Source: an uncultured Spirochaetia bacterium
GTDB lineage: Bacteria; Spirochaetota; UBA4802; JAGODF01
Direction of reading: 5' to 3'
NCBI GenBank assembly: GCA_937967705.1
Contig: CALCJG010000448.1
Location: forward strand, 1 to 13,865
DNA length: 13,865 nucleotides
Part shown: positions 1 to 6,307 of the stretch, one piece after another
Layout: each line of letters starts with the position of its first letter
Numbering within the stretch: position 1 is the stretch's first letter
Notes under the pieces: generated by a model
Seen by the model: only the letters and a program-made list of their open reading frames with translations
Told to the model about the DNA's origin: nothing
Databases searched by the model: none
Position numbers and translations under genes: made by a program

Positions 1-872
<872 letters not shown>

Positions 873-1052
873 TTATTTTAGTGTTCATGTCCTGAAAAAG
901 GCATATGCGTCTCAATCTCCCGGCAACAGGGAAAGTATTGCTGATATACCGCCTTTTCGATGGCCGGGAAAAATGAAAGAAGCTCTCATCCTACAAGAAA
1001 AACCCTTTCTGTCAAGCACTAATAATTCCGGAAAACGGCAAAAGAAAAATTA

Positions 1053-1081
1053 TTTACAGCAGGGACATGTTTTTATACATA
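1053..1081 (+). promoter_or_regulatory. Possible sigma70-type promoter for the 1137-4720 operon
   Basis: TTTACA at 1053-1058 is followed by TATACA at 1074-1079 (15-base spacer) or by TACATA at 1076-1081 (17-base spacer). Both lie in an AT-rich stretch just upstream of the first gene of the plus-strand run. The hexamers are only partial matches to consensus. The rest of the 861-1136 divergent gap shows no other clear site to my eye. A weak prediction from spacing and composition only. Confidence 0.25.
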
Positions 1082-1136
1082 TTACCCGGGACTCAAACCA
1101 AGATTGGCTGTCCATCACGAAGATAAAGGATCAGGC

Positions 1137-1760
1137 ATGATAATCGAACAAATTCTGGTCACCGGTATGGCCGTTTTCTGCTATCTCATCGGTGATGAAA
1201 AAGGAGGCGAGGGACTGCTCGTTGACCCCGCCGGCGACTTCGACAGCATCTTCGCAAAGGTGAAACAACACCGGCTCAGAATCACGCAGGTCGTCAACAC
1301 CCACGGACATTTTGATCACACCTCTGGCAACGACCAGATACTTAGGGAAACCGGCGCAGAGCTGCTCATTCATGAAGCCGATGCGGGCATGCTGGGAAGC
1401 ATTTCCAACAAATTTCTCTCCCGCATGAGCGGCGGCAAGGGATCCCCCAAGGCCTGCCGGACCCTCAGGGACGGCGACACCATCAGTTCAGGATCCGTAA
1501 GTCTCAAGGTCATCCATACCCCGGGGCATACGGCTGGATCCATCTGCCTGCACACCCCCGGCCACATCTTCACGGGCGACACCCTCTTTACAGAAGGCAT
1601 GGGGCGGACCGATCTACCCGGCGGCTCGGAGCGGAAGATCATGGAATCCATTCGCAACAAGATCCTCACACTTCCCGACAACACCATCATCTGGCCGGGA
1701 CACCATTACGGGCGCTTCCCCAGCTCCACCGTCAAGGAACAGAAGAGGTATTACCTTTGA
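1137..1760 (+). CDS. Metallo-beta-lactamase-fold hydrolase (glyoxalase II-like)
   Basis: A 207-residue cytosolic hydrolase of the MBL superfamily, most like the glyoxalase-II/hydroxyacylglutathione-hydrolase branch of thioesterases. Metal ligands can be read directly: the THGHFDH motif (H56, H58, D60, H61), H131 in TPGHTAGS, D148 in FTGDTLF, and H189 in WPGHH. All positions of a two-metal site are therefore present. ATG 1137 is chosen over the in-frame TTG at 1104 because AAAGGA sits 6-11 bases before it and the N-terminus then begins with the expected first beta strand. It is the first gene of the plus-strand run, and its TGA overlaps the TTG start of the YidD gene by four bases. The substrate is unknown: the protein is shorter than true GloB and lacks its C-terminal helical domain, so it may act on another thioester or a lactone. 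No signal peptide is visible. Confidence 0.92.
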   Translation: MIIEQILVTGMAVFCYLIGDEKGGEGLLVDPAGDFDSIFAKVKQHRLRITQVVNTHGHFDHTSGNDQILRETGAELLIHEADAGMLGSISNKFLSRMSGGKGSPKACRTLRDGDTISSGSVSLKVIHTPGHTAGSICLHTPGHIFTGDTLFTEGMGRTDLPGGSERKIMESIRNKILTLPDNTIIWPGHHYGRFPSSTVKEQKRYYL

Positions 1761-2194
1761 AAAACGCGGCCTCAAATACCCTGTCCTTAAAAGGGGTGAT
1801 GGTGCTGAGCCTGATCCTCTGCTCGATGAGTGCTGCCCGCTTGTCCGCCGAACCCCCCTTTCAACCCTGGAACTCCGATCTCCTGGTGGGCGATGAGCAG
1901 AAAGGGCAGATTCCCCTTTTGATTCTGGAAGCCCCCCGAAAAAAGCCCTCCACGGTATACGGCGGACCCCAGGGGGGGGCTTATTCCCTCATCCGGTTTT
2001 TCCAGATATTCATATCACCCCAGGACGGCCCCAACTGCCGGTTCCGTCCCACCTGCAGTGCATACGGCCGAAAGGCGGTGGAGCGCTTCGGCGCCCTTCT
2101 AGGAGCCATCCTTGCCGGGGACCGGCTGATACGCTGCAATCCCTACAATCCCCCCGGAGACGACCCCGTGCCTTCAAAGTTGCTGGACAAATAA
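1757..2194 (+). CDS. YidD-family membrane protein insertion efficiency factor with an N-terminal signal sequence
   Basis: A 145-residue protein. Residues 79-141 are a full YidD (DUF37, 'haemolytic domain') module: IRFFQIFISP, then the paired-cysteine PNCRFRPTCSAYG, KAVERFGALLGAILAGDRLIRC, and the terminal NPYNPPGDDPVP. In E. coli YidD is a small amphipathic, inner-membrane-associated protein that aids YidC/Sec insertion. Unlike that form, residues 1-32 here look like a signal peptide: basic start, hydrophobic VMVLSLILCSMSAA, and LSA before an EPP-rich start of the mature part. No lipobox is seen. A 45-residue linker follows. The TTG start shares four bases (TTGA) with the preceding stop, and AGAGG lies about 8 bases upstream. 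The next gene begins immediately after the TAA. The family is secure. Export and function in this context are inference, because YidD is normally encoded beside rnpA and yidC. Confidence 0.9.
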   Translation: MKNAASNTLSLKGVMVLSLILCSMSAARLSAEPPFQPWNSDLLVGDEQKGQIPLLILEAPRKKPSTVYGGPQGGAYSLIRFFQIFISPQDGPNCRFRPTCSAYGRKAVERFGALLGAILAGDRLIRCNPYNPPGDDPVPSKLLDK

Positions 2195-3172
2195 ATGCCC
2201 CTTCCCCATTGCGCAGCAGGAAGCGGCCAGGGAAGAACCGGCATGCAGGGGCTGGTCGCTTTGTTTACGGCGTTTCTTCTTCTCCTTCTCTCCCCCTCCC
2301 TGACCGGTACCCGACACGCCCATGCCCGCTCTGCAGAGAAAAAGGGACGGGGGGAAATGCTCCGAAAGCAAAAACAGCTGGTGAACCGACTCTACGAGGA
2401 AAAATGTTACTTCGACTGCATCGCCGAGACCCGACGCCTGATGGTCTATGATACAGACCGTTCCCGGAACGCCGGCTATGAATACTTCATTCTCGGGCTC
2501 TATTATCAGGGGAAACAATACCGAAGCGTACTCCGCATCATCTCATCGCCGAGAGAAGGACCCCGGTCCTTTCCCACCCTTCTCCTGGCCTCCCAGTCCT
2601 ATCTCCGCCTGGGCATGACCGCAAACAGCCTGGCGGCACTGAAGAGGATCGATTACTCCGAAACAACCGGGGAATGGCGCTATGATCTCCTGATTCGCAG
2701 GACCGACGCGGCACTTCATGCGGGGGATTTCAAAGGCATGACGAAGGAGATCCAGCGGTACCGCTCACTTTTTCCGGAGGACCATCGCGCCGAGGGTCTG
2801 CAGAGAGACTGTCTCCGTCACCGGGACATCTCCCGCCGGTCCGTACCCCTGGCTGCCACCCTCTCGACACTGATCCCCGGATCAGGTCAGATGTACACCG
2901 GGAGATACAGCAGCGGGATCATCAGTTTCGCTGCCATAGTGGCCTGCGGGCTGGGGGCGTATTATTCCTATCAGCGGGGGGATAAACCAATAGCCTATAC
3001 CCTGGCCTTCTTTACCGTCCTCTTTCACGGCGGCAACATATACGGCGCATACAATTCCGCCGAAAGCCACAACCGAGAAAGCCTCGCCCGTTTCCGCGAA
3101 GGGATACAGAAAAATCACATCCCCCCCTATGATCCGATGAAATACTCCGAAAGGGAGAGACTTCTGCGATGA
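2195..3172 (+). CDS. Exported TPR-like protein with C-terminal membrane hairpin (paralogue of the next gene)
   Basis: A 325-residue protein of no recognised name. A hydrophobic segment (LVALFTAFLLLLLSP, about residues 20-34) followed by small residues and AHA looks like a signal peptide. About residues 50-210 are helical repeats of TPR type (for example KKQLVNRLYEEKCYFDCIAE and the AGYEYFILGLYYQGKQYRS helix pair). The C-terminal 100 residues hold a conserved-looking IPGSGQMYTGRYSSG turn followed by two hydrophobic stretches and GGNIYGAYNSAESHN. The gene abuts the YidD stop with no spacer. An in-frame ATG at 2243 has a better ribosome site (AGGGAAG, about 8 bases upstream) and would start the signal peptide directly, so the true protein may be 309 residues. 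The last bases overlap the next start (ATGA). The same architecture recurs in the next gene, implying duplication and a shared envelope role. Confidence 0.82.
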   Translation: MPLPHCAAGSGQGRTGMQGLVALFTAFLLLLLSPSLTGTRHAHARSAEKKGRGEMLRKQKQLVNRLYEEKCYFDCIAETRRLMVYDTDRSRNAGYEYFILGLYYQGKQYRSVLRIISSPREGPRSFPTLLLASQSYLRLGMTANSLAALKRIDYSETTGEWRYDLLIRRTDAALHAGDFKGMTKEIQRYRSLFPEDHRAEGLQRDCLRHRDISRRSVPLAATLSTLIPGSGQMYTGRYSSGIISFAAIVACGLGAYYSYQRGDKPIAYTLAFFTVLFHGGNIYGAYNSAESHNRESLARFREGIQKNHIPPYDPMKYSERERLLR

Positions 3173-4044
3173 AGCCGGCAGCCATCATCCAAATCGCGGG
3201 CTGCCTAGCTCTCATGTCCACGCTCCTGCTGGCGACCGGCAGCGCCCGGGCCTCCGAAAAGGAACTCATAGACCTGGGAAAGGCGCACACCCGGAAGGGG
3301 GAATACTACAGCGCCGTAACGGAGATGATGCGCTATCAGCACCTCCACCCCTCCGGAATATACTATCCCACAAGCCTCCTGGTCATGGGGGAGGCCTACT
3401 TCAGGGGCGGGAACTATTACGCCGCCACAGCGAGCATCTCCCAGTGTTACGAGCGCTTTCGCGACAGGCCGGAGGGCGAAAAGGCCCTCTTCCTCCTGGG
3501 ATACATACGTCTTGTGTCCGGATCGGTTTACTACGCCCGGCGCACCTATCAGGAATACAACTACATCTACCCCCGGGGCCTCTATGCCGAAGAAACCGCC
3601 GTTGACCTCTGCTACACCCAGGCCCTGATGGACGACCTGGAAGGAGCCAGGGCCTCCATCCGTGAATACAGGCAGAACTTCCCCAAGGGGAAATATGCCG
3701 AAGACCTTCTAAGCCTGGAAACGGAAATCAGGAAGGAAACCGAAAAACCCCTGAAAAATCCCTGGATTTCCATAACCGGATCTGTTTTTCTTCCGGGCTT
3801 TGGGCATTTTTATACCGAAAAATACAGTATGGGATTTATCACGCTGGGAATCAACGCCACCCTGATTTATCTTATCTATGACGGCGTCAGGGACAGGGAC
3901 AAGTTCCGGATCATCTTTTTCAGCCTTGTGGAGATCCCGTTTTACCAGTACTCCCTGTTTTCCTCGGTACATAATGTACACGAATACAACAGCAGGGAGC
4001 GTTTTTACGAACATGTTCGCCTGGGGATCAAAAGCAGGTTTTAA
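3169..4044 (+). CDS. Exported TPR protein with C-terminal membrane segments (paralogue of the previous gene)
   Basis: A 291-residue protein. Residues 1-29 form a classic signal peptide (MKPAAIIQ start, hydrophobic CLALMSTLLLATG, ARAS cleavage region). Residues 30-190 are TPR/BamD-like helical repeats, such as DLGKAHTRKGEYYSAVTEMM and LLVMGEAYFRGGNYYAATAS. From about residue 200 a membrane-facing part begins with FLPGFGHFYTEKYSMGF, then hydrophobic ITLGINATLIYLIY and IIFFSLVEIPFYQYSLF, and ends in SVHNVHEYNSRERFYEHVRLG. The PGxGxxY-K/R-YSxG motif and the asparagine/tyrosine-rich tail match the preceding protein, so the two are tandem paralogues. The start overlaps the upstream stop by four bases (ATGA), which indicates translational coupling. 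The C-terminal motif resembles the DUF5683/TM2-like class of short membrane hairpins. Which membrane it occupies is not determinable from sequence. Confidence 0.85.
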   Translation: MKPAAIIQIAGCLALMSTLLLATGSARASEKELIDLGKAHTRKGEYYSAVTEMMRYQHLHPSGIYYPTSLLVMGEAYFRGGNYYAATASISQCYERFRDRPEGEKALFLLGYIRLVSGSVYYARRTYQEYNYIYPRGLYAEETAVDLCYTQALMDDLEGARASIREYRQNFPKGKYAEDLLSLETEIRKETEKPLKNPWISITGSVFLPGFGHFYTEKYSMGFITLGINATLIYLIYDGVRDRDKFRIIFFSLVEIPFYQYSLFSSVHNVHEYNSRERFYEHVRLGIKSRF

Positions 4045-4075
4045 CGGGTTACCGAAACGACCGGGGGGAGACGCA

Positions 4076-4720
4076 ATGGCCACAAGCCTCGACGAATTTG
4101 ATTATACCAACCAGAAGGACATCAGGGGCAGAAAACTGATGGACATCGAGACCCTGCTCAAGGAGGAGGCTGATCTCTCCGAGGCGGCCGAGGCGATCAT
4201 AGAAGGAACCTTCGTCTCCCTGGACATACTGCGCAAGGATTCCCTCGACAGGTTTCTGGACTTCGTGATCTTCAAGGCCAGGACGGGCACGCCGGAGATC
4301 ATAAGCCTGGCCTACCCCAGCATGCGAATGAACGACAGGGAGCTGGAGCGAAAAATCATAGAGTTGATCAACATTCACCTGATACCGGAGATCATCCTGC
4401 GCATCCTCAAATACCTTGCCCGGAACACCTATGACGCCGATTCCAACCTCTATCTGGCACAGCTCATCCGGTCTGATGAAATCATCAGACCCATCTATGA
4501 GACTTTTCTCCTTTTCAAAAAAGACATATGGGAGAATGACCCCAAGCGAAGAACTCTCAACGTAAAGAGGCTGCAGCAATTTCCTGCCGCAACGGACAAC
4601 CGGGGATCGTCACCCCTGGATGCCGCCGCCCGCTTTAAATACATACTGGAATACATCGCCATGAGGAAAAACGTGGATCACCTGTATAAAAGGGAGGACA
4701 TCCTTCTCTCGCGCCCCTGA
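4076..4720 (+). CDS. Conserved-looking hypothetical protein, all-helical, cytosolic
   Basis: A 214-residue protein I do not recognise. ATG 4076 is preceded 5 bases upstream by an unusually strong G-run ribosome site (GGGGGGAG, 4063-4070). The longer in-frame extension to 3878 would run through the preceding gene and is rejected. There is no signal peptide or membrane segment. The sequence is leucine/isoleucine-rich and amphipathic throughout (for example LERKIIELINIHLIPEIILR and AARFKYILEYIAMRKNVDHL), suggesting an alpha-solenoid or helical bundle. It is highly charged and has no cysteine. It lies 31 bases after the second TPR gene and is the last gene of the plus-strand run. It ends 5 bases from the convergent gene at 4726, leaving no room for a private terminator. 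Confidence 0.8.
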   Translation: MATSLDEFDYTNQKDIRGRKLMDIETLLKEEADLSEAAEAIIEGTFVSLDILRKDSLDRFLDFVIFKARTGTPEIISLAYPSMRMNDRELERKIIELINIHLIPEIILRILKYLARNTYDADSNLYLAQLIRSDEIIRPIYETFLLFKKDIWENDPKRRTLNVKRLQQFPAATDNRGSSPLDAAARFKYILEYIAMRKNVDHLYKREDILLSRP

Positions 4721-4725
4721 AAGGA

Positions 4726-5190
4726 TCAGAGGCCGAAGGAGGGGATACGCTTTCCCATCTCCCCCTTCTCCATAACCAGCTCACGCACATAGATGTGCTT
4801 ATACCGCTTGGAATCCTTGAACCCGGCATCATCGTTGAACAGGGGTTTGTAATGATTGATCAGCCAGTACATGACGTCCTTAACATCCTTGGGGGTTGTG
4901 TCGATGACTGCGTACTTGTAGAGGAGTTTCCGGTCATGCAGTTGTTCCACGATGTCGGTGTGCTGCGAGAATATGGGATCGAAAAAGTTCCTGGTGGTTA
5001 TGCGAAGCCCCTCGCGCCAGCATCCGTAAAAGATAAGATACTCCGGTTCCCTGCGTTCGGTCTGCTCCATAAGACAGACAATTCCCGGAAGCTCCGGAAG
5101 AATTCGGGATGCCAGATGCCGGTTGTATACATAAACCGGCGACCAGAGTATTGTATAATAGACATCATCCCCCCTGATGCTTTTTTTCAT
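4726..5190 (-). CDS. Hypothetical protein, coupled to the LON-domain gene
   Basis: A 154-residue cytosolic protein of unknown family. It is rich in aromatic residues (VYYTILWSPVYVYN, YLIFYGCWREG, VMYWLINHYKPLF), with alternating hydrophobic stretches that look like beta strands followed by a helical, lysine-rich C-terminus. It has no export signal or membrane helix and no motif I can assign. Its ATG (5188-5190) overlaps the stop of the upstream LON-domain gene as ATGA, so translation is probably coupled and the two products likely act together. It is unlikely to be a shadow: the overlap is precise, the opposite-strand frame is merely open, and the reading frame continues the same transcript direction. 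Confidence 0.75.
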   Translation of the reverse strand: MKKSIRGDDVYYTILWSPVYVYNRHLASRILPELPGIVCLMEQTERREPEYLIFYGCWREGLRITTRNFFDPIFSQHTDIVEQLHDRKLLYKYAVIDTTPKDVKDVMYWLINHYKPLFNDDAGFKDSKRYKHIYVRELVMEKGEMGKRIPSFGL

Positions 5191-5789
5191 GAAACCTCTT
5201 TACCCGCCCGTTTTTTCAGATTGTCGATTAATCCCTCCATGATGTCGAGGAGGCTACTGGCCCGTTTTACCACATCCAGTTCACGGTACAGCTTGAGCCT
5301 GGCCGGAAATTTCACGACGAAATAGTTCGCTATGAAATCCGTGAGCTGGTGGATATTGACGATAAAATTGAGGAGATGAATCAGCTTGTCGGACTCTTCC
5401 ACATTGATCAGAAAGATGAGCTCCTGGGATCTCTTGCGCAGGTCTTCCCGCAAGCGGCCGCAATCGGGCTGTGCGCTCTCCTCAATGACTTCTGCTTTTC
5501 CCCTGCGAAGACCATTTCTTCTCCTGATCCTGACCCTTGAGAGCCCCTTCATTTGCAAATGACACTGCCCTTCCTTCTCCTGGACATCAAGGACCTCCGC
5601 CAGGGTTCCCAGCCTGCCGTGGAAGTTCAGGAGATCCAGAGCATGCCTGACGGGAACGACCACCAGCCTGTCCCCCTGTTTCAGCTTTCCCGTCGCTTCA
5701 CACCGGAGGCGGACAGTAATATTGCAGTAGGGGAACAACAGTTTACGGTAAAGATAAAAAAGATTGATGGCTGACAGATTTTCGGCCAT
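5187..5789 (-). CDS. Stand-alone LON substrate-binding-domain protein
   Basis: A 200-residue protein matching the N-terminal (PUA-like) substrate-binding domain of Lon proteases, but with no AAA+ or protease domain. Seen: the first-strand motif LYRKLLFPYCNITVRL; then GDRLVVVPVRHA; GTLAEVLDVQEKEGQCHLQMKG; and LSRVRIRR, which matches the 'G-RxRI' strand of Lon domains. These are followed by a helical C-terminal bundle from about residue 110 (FLINVEESDKLIHLLNFIVN). Such free LON domains are widespread in bacteria and presumed to bind unfolded or specific protein segments; their function is mostly unproven. The ATG at 5789 has AAGGCAAGGA just upstream, and a plausible promoter lies 60 bases beyond. 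It is the first gene of a two-gene operon with the 154-residue unknown. Confidence 0.85.
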   Translation of the reverse strand: MAENLSAINLFYLYRKLLFPYCNITVRLRCEATGKLKQGDRLVVVPVRHALDLLNFHGRLGTLAEVLDVQEKEGQCHLQMKGLSRVRIRRRNGLRRGKAEVIEESAQPDCGRLREDLRKRSQELIFLINVEESDKLIHLLNFIVNIHQLTDFIANYFVVKFPARLKLYRELDVVKRASSLLDIMEGLIDNLKKRAGKEVS

Positions 5790-5855
5790 GGGTCCTTGCC
5801 TTCAATATAAGGTTCAACACCAGGATTTCCTACCATTAACGAACCCTTCCCCTGA

Positions 5856-5884
5856 AGTAAAAAAAAGCTTGTATTATTTGTCAA
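5856..5884 (-). promoter_or_regulatory. Probable sigma70-type promoter of the LON-domain operon
   Basis: On the minus strand a perfect -35 TTGACA (5884-5879) is followed after 17 bases by TTTACT (5861-5856), a 4/6 match to TATAAT. This would start transcription near 5849, about 60 bases before the ATG at 5789. A second TTGACA in the same orientation lies exactly 23 bases further upstream (5907-5902). Seen in sequence; activity is inferred. Confidence 0.4.
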
Positions 5885-5991
5885 ACGGTATATAGTGTAA
5901 ATGTCAAATATTTGCAATCGGTTCGAACTTAACAGACCGCATACAAAAAGCGTCTGGCAAATAATACGAAATAACAGGCACGGGGAAAGAG

Positions 5992-6306
5992 ATGGCAGAA
6001 AACAGACGTCACAAAAGGATGCCCAAGAAAATCAAATCCGAGGTTCACATAGAGGATGTCATGACTTTCAGCTCCTCACAGAATCTGAGCCATGGAGGAA
6101 TCTTCATTTCCACGCCGGAACCCGTCAAGGCCGGTACCGTCATTGATCTGATGCTCTACATCCCTGATTCAGAACCCATCAAGATCAAGGGTATCGTTCG
6201 ATGGACCCGTGACGAGGACAAACCCGAGGAAAAGTCCGGAATGGGCATAGAGTTCATCAATGCCTCGGAAAGCGAGCTGAAAGATATAAAGAAGATCATC
6301 GACTGA
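5992..6306 (+). CDS. Single-domain PilZ protein (candidate c-di-GMP receptor)
   Basis: A 104-residue cytosolic protein made of one PilZ domain. The two nucleotide-contact motifs are both present: RxxxR at R5-R9 (RRHKR) and the [D/N]xSxxG motif as NLSHGG (N31-G36). The usual barrel strands follow (GIFISTPEPVKAGTVIDLML, IKGIVRWTRDE, GMGIEFINAS), with a final helix ESELKDIKKIID. Known PilZ proteins with intact motifs bind cyclic di-GMP and modulate motility, secretion or exopolysaccharide machinery. The ATG at 5992 follows a GGGGAAAGAG purine run. The gene is monocistronic here and ends one base from the convergent FlcA-like gene, a placement that suggests but does not prove a link to flagellar function. 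Confidence 0.92.
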   Translation: MAENRRHKRMPKKIKSEVHIEDVMTFSSSQNLSHGGIFISTPEPVKAGTVIDLMLYIPDSEPIKIKGIVRWTRDEDKPEEKSGMGIEFINASESELKDIKKIID

Positions 6307-6307
6307 T

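Noticed and set aside
3878..4075. Extension of the 214-residue helical protein to an upstream start
   Set aside because: It would overlap the second TPR gene by 167 bases in another frame; the strong ribosome site lies just before ATG 4076.
4049..4579. 176-residue minus-strand frame opposite the 214-residue protein
   Set aside because: It is the antisense of a gene with a strong ribosome site and proper operon spacing, and its composition looks like a reverse-complement shadow.
4795..5325. 176-residue plus-strand frame opposite the LON-domain operon
   Set aside because: It crosses the ATGA junction of two coupled minus-strand genes and shows no domain or ribosome site.
5901..6146. 81-residue frame overlapping the start of the PilZ gene
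   Set aside because: It is out of frame with PilZ and covers its leader; PilZ has the conserved motifs and the purine-rich ribosome site.
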